Shown piece by piece: positions 38,833 through 48,138 of a stretch of DNA of 64,000 bases. The notes under the pieces are model-generated. The model was not told the DNA's origin and made no database searches. It worked only from the letters and a program-made list of their open reading frames with translations. The DNA comes from Microbacterium salsuginis (GTDB taxonomy: Bacteria > Actinomycetota > Actinomycetes > Actinomycetales > Microbacteriaceae): NCBI RefSeq assembly GCF_012524205.1, contig NZ_JABACI010000002.1:705223-769222 (forward strand). Direction: 5' to 3'. The first letter of the stretch is position 1. Every line of letters starts with the position of its first letter. A program made the translations under genes and the position numbers.

Positions 38833-39558
38833 ATGACCACACCGCTGGCAACGATTGCCGACGCACTGATCGAGTTCATCCTCAGTCTGCTGAACGACCC
38901 GTCTGCAGCCGAGGAGTTCGAGGAGGATCCGCAGGGCACGCTGTCGCGCGTGGGGCTGAGTGACGCCTGCGTCGAGGATGTGCGCGCCGTTGCGCCCGTC
39001 ATCGTCGACCGCCCCGACGTGCACCCCAAGCCCCCGGTTCCCCCGGGCCCTCCCGGACCCCCGTCGGTCGAGAAGGAGATCTTCAACATCACAAACAGCT
39101 TCGCGATCGACAACCGGGCGACGATCGTCGACCAGTCGGTCAACCAGAACATCTGGGCGGACGGCGACGTCAACCAGATCTTCGACCAGGAAGCCGTGGT
39201 CAACAGCGGCGACAACGGCGCAGCCGCCGGCGAGGATGCCGATGTCGACAACTCCGACACCGACACGACCGTGGGTGATGTGGCGATCGGCAACGAGGAC
39301 ACCACGACCAACATCGACGGTTCGTTCAACGACGGATCGACGAACACCGAGACGGATGTCGAGGTGGACGCTGAAGAGTCGTTCAACGACGAGTCGACGG
39401 ATGTCGCAGTCGATGTCGAGGTGGACGACTCCTTCAACGAAGCCACTGTCACCGAGGTCGCGACCGAGGTTGAGGCATCGAACGAGGGCAACTACGAGTC
39501 CGACGATGCCGTTGTGGTGGACGACATCTACATCGAGGCCGAGGACGACGGGCTCTAG
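38833..39558 (+). CDS. IniB-like repeat protein 1
   Basis: 241 residues. The first ~45 (LIEFILSLLNDPSAAEEFEE, then GTLSRVGL) match the start of mycobacterial IniB (ILSLF..AA..F...P, SAGL). A Pro-rich hinge (PPVPPGPPGPP) leads to a very acidic, Asn/Asp/Val/Thr-rich region: DNRATIVDQSVNQNIWADGD, VNSGDNGAAAG, TVGDVAIGNED, SFNDGSTN. No signal peptide or membrane helix. It shares its core block with IniB-like protein 2. Role unknown; IniB in mycobacteria is a cell-envelope-stress induced protein. Confidence 0.75.
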   Translation: MTTPLATIADALIEFILSLLNDPSAAEEFEEDPQGTLSRVGLSDACVEDVRAVAPVIVDRPDVHPKPPVPPGPPGPPSVEKEIFNITNSFAIDNRATIVDQSVNQNIWADGDVNQIFDQEAVVNSGDNGAAAGEDADVDNSDTDTTVGDVAIGNEDTTTNIDGSFNDGSTNTETDVEVDAEESFNDESTDVAVDVEVDDSFNEATVTEVATEVEASNEGNYESDDAVVVDDIYIEAEDDGL

Positions 39559-39566
39559 GACGAGAC

Positions 39567-40397
39567 GTGACCGCACGGAACGACGACGACCGCCCGCGCA
39601 CCCTGGCTCAGCCGGGGCGCGCGGGCGGTCGTCGCAAACCGCCTCCTCCGACCTTCGAGGATCCACCGCCGGAGCGCGCGGTCGCGCGCGTCCCGGTGCC
39701 GCCTTCGACGCCCCCGCCGGGCGCGCAGCCGATCGGCCGGGTGCCGGTGGCCAGGGTCCCGGCGTCGGAAGTGCATCCGGCCCAGCAAGCGCCACGGGAG
39801 TCGCCTCAGCGCGGACGCGGCACTCCTCCGCCCCGGCGCGAGGCACCCGAGCGACCGCCCACCACAAGCCCGAATGCGGCGCCGGTCCTCACCAAGGTCC
39901 CACCGCCGTTCACCGTCCGGGTGAGCCAGTTCCTGTGGGTGATGAGCCTGCTGGCGGGTGGGATCGCGGTCGTCTACCTCTTCGTGATCCGCGAGGACCA
40001 GGTGCCGCTGATCGCCGATGCGGTGCGCACCGTGTCGGAGGGCCGCAGCGACGAGACGTACACGGCCGCCGCCGACATCATCTTCTGGAGTGTGTTCGGC
40101 CTCGCCGTGGGATTGCTGCTGTGGCAGATCGTGCTGCTGGTCTCGTTCTCGAACCGCAAGCCCAACGTCAGGTGGTGGCAGCTCGCGACCGTGGCCGCGC
40201 AGATCCTGCTGTTCCTGTTGTCACTGGAGATCATCGCGGTGGGCGACAACGGGCCCCTGGTCCGGCAGGTGTTCCTCGCGCAGTGGGGACTCGCGCTCAT
40301 CGCCCTGCTGTTCAGCACCTTCCGCGGCGCCCTGCAGTGGACGGCCCGCCGGCACGACATCCGCCGCGCCGGTGAGGACGGCGGATCCGAGTTCTGA
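39567..40397 (+). CDS. Proline-rich four-helix membrane protein
   Basis: 276 residues from GTG. The first ~110 are Pro/Arg-rich and presumably cytosolic (RRKPPPPTFEDPPPERAVAR); the rest has four hydrophobic segments near 118-140, 165-188, 200-220 and 232-255. I do not recognise the family. It is 8 bases after IniB-like gene 1, so it is co-transcribed, and its last 177 bases overlap the convergent iniC-like frame in antisense. Confidence 0.75.
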   Translation: MTARNDDDRPRTLAQPGRAGGRRKPPPPTFEDPPPERAVARVPVPPSTPPPGAQPIGRVPVARVPASEVHPAQQAPRESPQRGRGTPPPRREAPERPPTTSPNAAPVLTKVPPPFTVRVSQFLWVMSLLAGGIAVVYLFVIREDQVPLIADAVRTVSEGRSDETYTAAADIIFWSVFGLAVGLLLWQIVLLVSFSNRKPNVRWWQLATVAAQILLFLLSLEIIAVGDNGPLVRQVFLAQWGLALIALLFSTFRGALQWTARRHDIRRAGEDGGSEF

Positions 40398-41849
40398 GGC
40401 GATCTCGTCGAGGCTGCGAATGACCACACGAGCGGCCTCGACGGTCGCCCGCTCCGCGAGCGGCGACTGGCTCAGCGTCCGCCAGTGGACCAGCAGTTCG
40501 TCGAGACGCTGGCGCTGCTCCGCAGGGGTCGCCGTCTCGTCGAGCCCCAGGCGCGCCGTCGCTGACGTTCCGTCTCCGCCGATGATCCGCTCCGCGGTGC
40601 GCGCGTCGGTCTTGCCGAGCGGCAGACCTGCTGCGCGAGCACGCGAGAGCAGCGACAGCTCCCGCAGCGTGTGCGCGCTGGCATAGATGCGCTCGATGCC
40701 ACCGCGAATGTCGTCCGTGCCGGCGAGCGGCCGCTCGCGAAGGAGCACCTCGAGAGCATCGAGCACCCCGCGAACCTTGAGCGCACCCGCGCGCGTGCGG
40801 AACTGCTCACGGATGAACTGCTGCAGCTCGTTCAGGCCGCTCTGCTGCACGAGCTGCTCCGACAGCTGTGTGGAGTCACGCGCGCCGCCGCGGATGAGGG
40901 CGCTGGCCAGGCGGACCCCGAAGATGCCGAAACGTCCGAGGAGGGCGCGTCGCACGTCGATGGGAAGCGTGGTGAGGTCGGACGGCCGCGTGAACCGGTC
41001 GGCCGAGACCATGAGCTTCTCTCGGCTGGCTCTGTCGAGTTCGGCCAGCTCGCAGAACGCGGCGAACTCGTCCTCGCGCAGCGTGCGCGCGCTCTCGGCC
41101 AGCAGCCCCGCCACCGGCACGACGCCGAGCGACAGCGATGACAGATCGCCGTCCTTCTCGTAGCGCCGGGCGACCTTGCCGGCCGAGAGCATCGAGTCGA
41201 TGCGCCCCGAGCCGATCTCGTCAGCCCGCGACAGCACGGCCACGGCGTTGACGGTCTGGGATGCCCCGGCGGCGGTGTCGCGGAAGGATTCCAGGAACTT
41301 GAGATCCGACGCGTGCATGTGCCGCATGAGGTAGATGATCGCGTCCGCCGACGACGGCTCGGTGTCGGGGGTGAGGAAGTCCGTCGAGCGCGCCGACACG
41401 TCCCGTGACAGCGACGCGATACCGGGCGTGTCGATGAGGATCATCGAGCGCAGGCCGGTGGACGGCCACCCGACATCGATCCACGCGACGTCCTCGGCGG
41501 CGACCTCGCCCAGATCGAGCACGAGGTGTCCGTCATCGCGGCGGATCGGCATCCGTCGCGGTGGTCCCTCGTGGGGATGCATGGTCACGGTCGGAGTGGC
41601 CGAGTACCGGTACCACGTGACGACGCGCGTGCATTCGCCGGCGTCCGTCGGGGCGAGCTGCTCGCCGAGCATCGCGTTGAGCAGTGTCGACTTTCCCGCC
41701 TTCACCATGCCGGCCAGCGCCAGGCGCAGCGGCTCACGCAGGCGCCGGTCGAGGTCGGACAGCACCTCCATGGCGACCGGGTCGTCGACGTAGAGCTCCG
41801 ATGCGGAGCGGATGAGCGCGCCGGCATCCTCCTGAGTCGACAGCCTCAC
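40221..41849 (-). CDS. iniC: IniC-like dynamin-family GTPase
   Basis: 542 residues. GTPase motifs: G1 GMVKAGKS (47-54), G2 threonine near TRVVTWY, G3 DTPG (140-143) and G4-like LSRAD (206-210). The helical remainder resembles bacterial dynamin-like IniC. The final ~58 residues, after DEIASEL, are encoded antisense to the membrane-protein gene and look non-conserved (Pro/Gly/Glu/Gln-rich), so the stop may have been lost. Its start overlaps the iniA stop (ATGA). Likely works with IniA in membrane repair or remodelling. Confidence 0.82.
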   Translation of the reverse strand: MRLSTQEDAGALIRSASELYVDDPVAMEVLSDLDRRLREPLRLALAGMVKAGKSTLLNAMLGEQLAPTDAGECTRVVTWYRYSATPTVTMHPHEGPPRRMPIRRDDGHLVLDLGEVAAEDVAWIDVGWPSTGLRSMILIDTPGIASLSRDVSARSTDFLTPDTEPSSADAIIYLMRHMHASDLKFLESFRDTAAGASQTVNAVAVLSRADEIGSGRIDSMLSAGKVARRYEKDGDLSSLSLGVVPVAGLLAESARTLREDEFAAFCELAELDRASREKLMVSADRFTRPSDLTTLPIDVRRALLGRFGIFGVRLASALIRGGARDSTQLSEQLVQQSGLNELQQFIREQFRTRAGALKVRGVLDALEVLLRERPLAGTDDIRGGIERIYASAHTLRELSLLSRARAAGLPLGKTDARTAERIIGGDGTSATARLGLDETATPAEQRQRLDELLVHWRTLSQSPLAERATVEAARVVIRSLDEIASELGSAVLTGAADVVPAGRPLQGAAEGAEQQGDERESPLREEHLPDQGPVVAHRDDLQ

Positions 41850-43735
41850 CGCTTCGCTGCCTCCACGGCACGCAGAGGGGGAAGCGTGGGAATCTTCGAC
41901 TTGAGGGCTTCGAGCTGCTGCACCTGCTGCTGCAGCTCACGCACCCGCTGGTCGCGTTCGCCGGCGTACGAGCCCGCCGCCTGCTTGGCCGCGAGCACCG
42001 AGTCCGACAGCGAGCGGTGCAGCTCGTCGGCGATGCTGCCGAAGTGGTCGCGCGCGGCGCGCTGCACGATCCGCAGCCGGTCCTTCAGCTGCTTGCCGAC
42101 CTGGAACTGCACTTCGTCGATATGACGGCGCACGAGGTTCTTCGCCTCGAAGCGCCGGCGGGAGAGTCGCGAGCTCATGTCCTCACGATAGGCCCTGCGG
42201 CCCACGAGCACACCCGCCAGCAGCGACAGCGGGTTGATGAGCGAGAGACCGACCAGGCCGGTCGCCAGCCCCACCATCAGCACGCCGCCGTACGACCCGC
42301 GCACGCCGATGTAGAGCTTCTCACCGGCACCCATCTGGCGGTGATCGAGAGCGGCGATGTCCTCCACGGCATCCAGGACGCCTTCGGTGTCGCCGACGTG
42401 GATGACCGGCAGGTCGCCTTCGCCCTCGATGAACAGCTCGGCCACCTCCTCCGAGAGCCAGCGCGACCGCTCGTCCGTCCACACGAAGGTCTCCGACACC
42501 GCGGCCGAGATGCGCTGGTCGAGCCACTCCGTGAGCTGCTCCCAGATCGGTCCGGGGTCGCCCTCGTCGATGGCGTTCTCGGCCTCACGCTGCACCTTGC
42601 GCAGGCGGTCGCGCAGGTCGTGCTCCATGTCGGAGATGAGATCGGCGACGCCGTCGTTGAGCTGCACCTGCCATTTGGACGAACGCCCGCGGAACTCGTC
42701 GGCGCGCGCCTTGGCGTACTCCAGCTGGGCGATGAGCTTCGGGGTGTCCTCGGGGTGCAGGATCGCCTCGAGCTCGGAGGTCAGCGACATCTTCAGCTGA
42801 TCGACGACAGACACGAGGTCGTGGACGGCGCTGCGCGCCTGGATGATCTCGGCGCGGCCGAGCACCTCCTGACGCAGGTGCGATACGAGAGCGGGGAACC
42901 CGGATTCCGAGTTCAGATCGCGGTCGCGCTCCTCGGCGGCGATGAGCCGCAGGTCGCTCGACACGGAGAAGATCGGCACGTCGCCGATGTCGCCCAGGTG
43001 CGTGCGGTCGAGTCGTTCGATCTCGCGCCATTCGGGGTACAGGTCGGTCTTCGCGAGGACGGCAGCGACGTTCGGCGAGACGCGCATGGCGTGCTTGAGG
43101 AACTGCACCTCGGGTTCGGTGTACTCCTGCGACGCGTCCGACACGAGCAGCACCGCGTGGGCCGACGACAGAGCCGCCAGCGTCGCCAGTGCGTTCGTGG
43201 AGTCCAGTCCCCCGACGCCGGGCGAGTCGACGAGGCGGAGCCCGCCCTTGAGAAGTTCGCGCGGCAGGACCACCTCGGCCGACATGACCTTGCGCTCGTT
43301 GCTGGGGTTGCCGCTCTCCGAGACGAACTGGGAGAGCTCCTCGATCGCGATCTGCTGGCGCCGGGGTTCGCCGTCCTCGGCGACCTGGATGGTCACCCAG
43401 GCGTCGGGCGTCTCGGCGTAGCCCACCGAGGTCGGAACGCTCGTCGCGACGTCGTCGTCCACCGGGCAGACCGGGGCGTTGACGAGAGCGTTGATGAGCT
43501 TGCTCTTGCCCTTCTTGAACTCGCCGACGACGATGACCCGCACGTGGGGATCGCGCAGACGGGCGTGGGTGTGCTCCAGTCGCTGGGCGAGGTCGTCGCG
43601 CCCCGTCGTCTTCGCCAGCGAACCGACGTTGTCGACCATCGAGACGAGCGCCTTGCTCGCGGCCGGCAGCACCGGCGATGCCGCCGGCGCGTCGGCATCC
43701 GCTCCGCTCTTCTGGACGGCGGTACCCTCAGTCAC
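41846..43735 (-). CDS. iniA: IniA-like dynamin-family GTPase
   Basis: 629 residues. G1 GEFKKGKS (71-78), G2 in DVATSVPTS, G3 DSPG (170-173), G4 AKTD (228-231). A helical stalk and a hydrophobic paddle-like stretch (GVLMVGLATGLVGLSLINPL, then LLAGVLVG) follow, then a coiled C-terminus (RVRELQQQVQQLEALKSKI). Mycobacterial IniA is a membrane-fissioning dynamin-like protein induced by isoniazid and other wall inhibitors. The start appears to be ATG or GTG near the track limit; MTEGTAVQKSG is low-complexity. Confidence 0.86.
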   Translation of the reverse strand: MTEGTAVQKSGADADAPAASPVLPAASKALVSMVDNVGSLAKTTGRDDLAQRLEHTHARLRDPHVRVIVVGEFKKGKSKLINALVNAPVCPVDDDVATSVPTSVGYAETPDAWVTIQVAEDGEPRRQQIAIEELSQFVSESGNPSNERKVMSAEVVLPRELLKGGLRLVDSPGVGGLDSTNALATLAALSSAHAVLLVSDASQEYTEPEVQFLKHAMRVSPNVAAVLAKTDLYPEWREIERLDRTHLGDIGDVPIFSVSSDLRLIAAEERDRDLNSESGFPALVSHLRQEVLGRAEIIQARSAVHDLVSVVDQLKMSLTSELEAILHPEDTPKLIAQLEYAKARADEFRGRSSKWQVQLNDGVADLISDMEHDLRDRLRKVQREAENAIDEGDPGPIWEQLTEWLDQRISAAVSETFVWTDERSRWLSEEVAELFIEGEGDLPVIHVGDTEGVLDAVEDIAALDHRQMGAGEKLYIGVRGSYGGVLMVGLATGLVGLSLINPLSLLAGVLVGRRAYREDMSSRLSRRRFEAKNLVRRHIDEVQFQVGKQLKDRLRIVQRAARDHFGSIADELHRSLSDSVLAAKQAAGSYAGERDQRVRELQQQVQQLEALKSKIPTLPPLRAVEAAKR

Positions 43736-43845
43736 CGATACTCCCCCTCGACGCGATCCCCCGCCTCACGCTACGCCATCGGTTCGGCGAGCGGGCGGGG
43801 GCGGATTGGTTTGCTGTCGGCCGCATGATCGCTGCGGACAATGGT

Positions 43846-43879
43846 CTTGCCCGGCCGTCTCGGGAGACGGCCGGGCAAG
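43846..43879 (-). terminator. Terminator of IniB-like gene 2
   Basis: Perfect 16-base arms CTTGCCCGGCCGTCTC / complement with a GG loop, 17 bases after the stop of the minus-strand gene. Confidence 0.87.
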
Positions 43880-43895
43880 GCTTCAGAGAGTGAGA

Positions 43896-45089
43896 TCAGA
43901 AGTCGACGAGGTCGTCGCCCGCAACATCTCCGCCAGGGCTGAAGAAGTTGCCGCTGTTCTCCCACTCGACCTCGTTCTCGACGTTGGTCACCTCGTAGTC
44001 GTTGAAGGAGTCCTCGATCTCGACGTCGACGTTGGTCTCGTCCGAGTAGTCGTTGAACGAGTCGTCGATCTCGACCTCGAACTCGTTCCACTCGTTGGTG
44101 GAGTTGTCCTGGAACGAGTCATTGATCGTCGTGGTGATCCACTCGTTGCCGATGCTGACATCGCCCACCGTGGTGGTGGTGGTCGAGTTGTCGACCGTGG
44201 CGTCGTCACCCGCTGCGGCGCCGTTGTCACCCGAGTTGACGACGGCTTCCTGGCCGAAGAACTGGTTGACGTCGTCGCCGGCGGCGATGGACTGGCTGAC
44301 CGACTGGTCGACGACCGTTGCGCGGTTGTCGAGCTCGAGGTGCAACGAGCCGGCAGCAGCCGCAGCAGCGGCGCCGCCGCCCATCATGCCACCGAGGTTC
44401 AGGTCCCCGCCGATGCCCGTGTTGTACTGGCGCACGCCGACCGTGACCGAGTCGTCGTTCAGCGTGGTCTCGTTGAACGAGTCCGTGATGTCGACGTCCA
44501 CGTCGGTCTCGTTGTACGAGTCCTCGTTGCCCACGTCTTCGACATCGATGTCGGTGTCGATGTCGGTCTCGTTGTAGGAGTCCTCGTTGCCCGAGTCCTC
44601 GACGTCGATGTCGGTCTCGTTGCCCGAGTCCTCGATGTCCACGTCGGTGTCGTTGTACGAGTCGGTGTTGCCGTTGTCTTCGATGTCGACATCGGTGTCG
44701 TTGTACGAGTCCGTGTTGCCGTTGTCCTCGTTGCCCACGACGTTGCCGATGTTGTTGTCATCGTTGCCCACGACGTTGCCGTCGTTGCCCACGACGCTGT
44801 CGATGTTGTTGTCATCGTTGCCCACGACGCTGCCGACGTTGTTGTCCTCGACGTTGACGTCGGTGTTGCCCGAGTCCTCGATGTCGGTGTTGCCGGAGTC
44901 GACGACGCTGCCCACGTTGTTGTCTTCGACGTTCACGTCGGTGTTGCCCACCTCGACGTTGTTGTCCTCGACGACCGTGTTGCCGATGTTGTTGTCGTCG
45001 TTGCCGACGACGCCGACGGCGTTGTCCTCGACGTTGCCGGAGTCGACGACGCTTCCGACGATGTTGTCTTCGATTTCGATGTCAGGCAT
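43896..45089 (-). CDS. IniB-like repeat protein 2, Asp/Asn/Val repeat
   Basis: 397 residues from ATG 45089 (AAGGA upstream; the longer frame is not supported). The N-terminal ~210 are short degenerate repeats (VEDNNVGSVVDSGN, VGNDDNNIGN, SYNDTDVDIEDNGN), extremely acidic and free of Lys and Cys over long stretches. A Gly/Ala linker (GGMMGGGAAAAAAAG) leads to DNRATVVDQSVSQSIAAGDD, VNSGDNGAAAGDD and TVGDVSIGNE, the block shared with IniB-like 1. No signal peptide. The repeats could form a beta-solenoid or a disordered polyanion. It probably shares regulation with the ini-type genes. Confidence 0.75.
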   Translation of the reverse strand: MPDIEIEDNIVGSVVDSGNVEDNAVGVVGNDDNNIGNTVVEDNNVEVGNTDVNVEDNNVGSVVDSGNTDIEDSGNTDVNVEDNNVGSVVGNDDNNIDSVVGNDGNVVGNDDNNIGNVVGNEDNGNTDSYNDTDVDIEDNGNTDSYNDTDVDIEDSGNETDIDVEDSGNEDSYNETDIDTDIDVEDVGNEDSYNETDVDVDITDSFNETTLNDDSVTVGVRQYNTGIGGDLNLGGMMGGGAAAAAAAGSLHLELDNRATVVDQSVSQSIAAGDDVNQFFGQEAVVNSGDNGAAAGDDATVDNSTTTTTVGDVSIGNEWITTTINDSFQDNSTNEWNEFEVEIDDSFNDYSDETNVDVEIEDSFNDYEVTNVENEVEWENSGNFFSPGGDVAGDDLVDF

Positions 45090-45253
45090 GTCCCTGTCCT
45101 TCTGTCTGAGTGCCGGTGCGGCTGCTCCATCAGTGTGCGACCGGGGGGTGGTGCGCAACATCGGGGATCCCCCCGGAGCCTCGCCGGGAGGGTTAGGGGT
45201 TTGCAGGGGGTTTCGGCCGGGCGGTCTCCGGGATGGACACGTAGGCTCGGCGA

Positions 45254-46441
45254 GTGGATCTGTCCGAGCTCACCGCCCTTCTCACGCCCGAGGGGCTTCG
45301 CCTTCTCGACGCCACGCCGCCCATCGAGTCGGCCGACGACGTCGCACGAGCCGTGTCACGCCTGAGAAAGAACGGCCACTCGCCCGACCTCGTCTCCGCG
45401 GTCGTCGGTCAGGCCCGGCTGCGCGTGCGCGGTCGTGCGAAGTTCGGGGATTTCGCCGAGCGGATGCTGTTCACCCGTGCGGGCCTCGAGCAGTCGACGC
45501 GGCTGTCGCTCGCGGCGCGTCACGCGGCACGGTTCCGCGACGCGGGGTTCGAGCGGGTGGCCGACCTCGGCTGCGGCATCGGCGGCGATGCGCTCGGACT
45601 CGCCGCGCTCGGGTTGCGCGTGCAGGCGGTCGACGCCGACGAGGTGACCGCCGCGATCGCCGCGTACAACCTGGCCCCGTTCGGCGAAGACGTCGAGGTG
45701 CGGCACGACACGGCCGAGGCATCCGATCTGTCCTCCGTCGATGCCGTGTGGCTCGATCCCGCGCGCCGCACCGCCGGCCACACCGAGACGAAGCGCACCC
45801 GCCCCGAGGACTGGTCGCCCTCGCTGGACTGGGTGTTCGACCTGGCGCGACGGATGCCGGTCGGCGTGAAGCTCGGCCCGGGCCTGGATCGCGACCTCAT
45901 TCCCGACGATGTCGAGGCGCAGTGGGTGAGCGCCGACGGCTCGACGGTGGAACTGGTGCTGTGGTCGGGCGCGCTCGCCCGCGGCGGCGTGCGCCGGGCG
46001 GCCCTGGTGATACGCGGCGAGACGGCGCACGAGCTGACGGCGGGGGCGGATGCCGAAGACGAGCCGGCCCGCGACCTCGCCGCCTATCTGCACGAGCCCG
46101 ACGGCGCTGTCATCCGCGCACGCCTCATCGGCGACGTCGCCCGCTCGCTCGAGGCAGGAATGCTCGACGAGCACATCGCCTATCTCACATCGGATGCCCC
46201 GCTGACCTCGCCGTTCGTGTCGTCGTTCCGCGTGCGCGAGGTGCTCCCCGCCGATGTGAAGGACCTGTCGAAGGCGCTGCGCGAGCGTGGCATCGGTCGC
46301 CTCGAGATCAAGAAGCGAGGGGTGGATGTCGACCCCGCGGCACTGCGGACCCGCCTGAAGCTGAGCGGGGCCGAGTCGGCGACGCTGTTCATGACCCGTA
46401 TCGGCTCGCGCCGCACCGCGATCCTCGCCGACCGGGTCTGA
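45254..46441 (+). CDS. SAM-dependent methyltransferase with THUMP-like C-terminal domain
   Basis: 395 residues from GTG. Rossmann motif I VADLGCGIGGDALGLAALG and acidic VDADEV; WLDPARR is a catalytic-type DP motif. The C-terminal part (REVLPADVKDLSKALRERGI, RLEIKKRGVD) resembles the THUMP-like domain of this actinobacterial family, so an RNA substrate is likely but unproven. Single gene. Confidence 0.82.
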   Translation: MDLSELTALLTPEGLRLLDATPPIESADDVARAVSRLRKNGHSPDLVSAVVGQARLRVRGRAKFGDFAERMLFTRAGLEQSTRLSLAARHAARFRDAGFERVADLGCGIGGDALGLAALGLRVQAVDADEVTAAIAAYNLAPFGEDVEVRHDTAEASDLSSVDAVWLDPARRTAGHTETKRTRPEDWSPSLDWVFDLARRMPVGVKLGPGLDRDLIPDDVEAQWVSADGSTVELVLWSGALARGGVRRAALVIRGETAHELTAGADAEDEPARDLAAYLHEPDGAVIRARLIGDVARSLEAGMLDEHIAYLTSDAPLTSPFVSSFRVREVLPADVKDLSKALRERGIGRLEIKKRGVDVDPAALRTRLKLSGAESATLFMTRIGSRRTAILADRV

Positions 46442-46465
46442 GTCCGGCGCCGGGCGCGCAGGAGC

Positions 46466-47059
46466 TCAGCCGAGGAGGTTCGCGCGCGTGGCCGCGTAGA
46501 GGAGCCACCCCGCGCTGTAGAGGATCGAGACGACGCCGATCGCGATCGCCCAGATGCCCATCGCACGGCTCTCGAGGGGCCGCCGCAGCGCGAGGATCGC
46601 CGAGATCACGGCCACGAGCCCGATCGGGAAGCCCCACCCGACGAACAGTGAGACCACCAGCCCCACGATCGCGAACGCGAGCGCCCAGCCGGCGAGCCCG
46701 CGGTGCATCGCCGGCTCGCCCGAAGCGAGCCACTGGGCAGACGGCGTCTCCTCCTCGGTGCCCGGCTCGACGGGAGCCGACTGCACCGTCACCGGCACGG
46801 GAGCGGTCGGCAGCCGGCGGAACCCGCCGCGGTGCGCGCCGGGCAGCGGCGAGGCCTCGTCGGCGAGCGCGACGTCCGGCGAGGGCCCTTCCACGACGGC
46901 GTCCGGCAGCGGTGGGTGAGGTTGAGAAACCGCATCGAGGTTGAGACTCTCCTCGCCGCGTGGTTCCTCACCCTCCGTGTGGTTCTTCAACCTGTCGGAT
47001 GGGGGCGGGGCGGGGTCCGGGGAGGGGCCGGGCTGAGGCATCCGCTCGTCGTCGTTCAT
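46466..47059 (-). CDS. DUF4190-type membrane protein
   Basis: 197 residues: a long Pro-rich cytosolic N-terminus then two to three helices ([55 protein letters not shown]) in the DUF4190 pattern. Residues about 23-50 ([20 protein letters not shown]) are the translation of a family C palindrome. Function unknown. Its start overlaps tsaD (ATGA); last gene of the glmS-to-tsaD run. Confidence 0.78.
   Translation of the reverse strand: MNDDERMPQPGPSPDPAPPPSDRLKNHTEGEEPRGEESLNLDAVSQPHPPLPDAVVEGPSPDVALADEASPLPGAHRGGFRRLPTAPVPVTVQSAPVEPGTEEETPSAQWLASGEPAMHRGLAGWALAFAIVGLVVSLFVGWGFPIGLVAVISAILALRRPLESRAMGIWAIAIGVVSILYSAGWLLYAATRANLLG
46919..46993 (-). repeat. Family C hairpin, copy 3, inside a coding region
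   Basis: AGGTTGAGAAACC ... GGTTCTTCAACCT with GAGGTTGAGA in the middle, a diverged relative of the two copies at 32012 and 32194. It lies in frame in the DUF4190 gene. Confidence 0.75.
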
Positions 47060-48138
47060 GCGGACTCCGCGACCTGGATCTCGGTGACGGGAAGGGTCGA
47101 GTCGGCCCCGAACTCGAGGGTCGAGGCCGGCCGGCCGGCCATGATCAGCTCGGACGCGAGGGCCGCGATCATCGCGCCGTTGTCGGTGCACAGCGACAGC
47201 GGCGGGACGCGCACGGTCACGCCCTCGGCCGCCGCGCGCTCGATGGCGACGTCGCGCAGGCGGCGATTGGCGATCACGCCGCCGCCCAGCAGCAGGCGGG
47301 GCACGCCGTAGTCGCGGCAGGCGGCGAGCGCCTTCGTCACGAGCACGTCGACGACGGCCTCGCGGAAGCTCGCCGCGACATCCGCGACCGGCACGGGCTC
47401 GCCCGCGGCCTGGCGCTGCTCGGTCCATCGCGCGACCGCGGTCTTCAGGCCCGAGAACGAGAAGTCGTAGCGGTGTCCGGCCATGTCGCTGGCGCGCGAG
47501 AGTCCCCGGGGGAAGGCGATGGCGTTCGGATCTCCGGATGCCGCGGCCCGATCGATCTCGGGACCGCCCGGGTACGGCAGTCCCAGCAGGCGCGCGACCT
47601 TGTCGAACGCCTCGCCGGCGGCGTCGTCCATCGTCTCGCCGAGCAGTTCGACGTCGCTGGTGAGGTCGCGCACCAGCAGCAGCGACGTGTGCCCGCCGCT
47701 GACGAGCAGCGCCACCGTGGGGTACTCGAGCGGCGGCGCCTGGTCACCGTGCTCGTCAGAAGAGAGGATGTCGGCCGCGATGTGACCGACGAGATGGTTC
47801 ACGGCGTACAGCGGCTTCTCGAGCGACACCGCGAGCGCCTTCGCGGCACCGACGCCCACCATGAGTGCTCCGGCCAGGCCCGGCCCCGAGGTCACCGCGA
47901 CGGCGTCGACGTCGGTCAGCGCGACGCCCGACTCGGCGAGCGCTGCCCGGATCGCAGGTTCGAGCGCTTCGAGGTGCGCGCGAGCGGCGACCTCGGGGAC
48001 GACACCGCCGTAGCGGGCGTGCTCGTCCATCGAGCTCGCGATCGTGTTGGACAGCAGCGTGCGGCCGCGCACGATCCCGATCCCGGTCTCGTCGCAGCTG
48101 GTCTCGATGCCGAGCACCAGGGGTTCCCTGCGGTTCAC
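47056..48138 (-). CDS. tsaD: tRNA t6A37 threonylcarbamoyltransferase
   Basis: 360 residues from GTG 48138. ASKHA fold: [10 protein letters not shown] at the start, [12 protein letters not shown], the metal pair His115/His119 in [28 protein letters not shown] and [10 protein letters not shown]. Transfers threonylcarbamoyl to A37 of ANN-decoding tRNAs, together with TsaB and TsaE encoded upstream. The GTGA overlap with rimI fixes the start. Confidence 0.96.
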   Translation of the reverse strand: MNRREPLVLGIETSCDETGIGIVRGRTLLSNTIASSMDEHARYGGVVPEVAARAHLEALEPAIRAALAESGVALTDVDAVAVTSGPGLAGALMVGVGAAKALAVSLEKPLYAVNHLVGHIAADILSSDEHGDQAPPLEYPTVALLVSGGHTSLLLVRDLTSDVELLGETMDDAAGEAFDKVARLLGLPYPGGPEIDRAAASGDPNAIAFPRGLSRASDMAGHRYDFSFSGLKTAVARWTEQRQAAGEPVPVADVAASFREAVVDVLVTKALAACRDYGVPRLLLGGGVIANRRLRDVAIERAAAEGVTVRVPPLSLCTDNGAMIAALASELIMAGRPASTLEFGADSTLPVTEIQVAESA

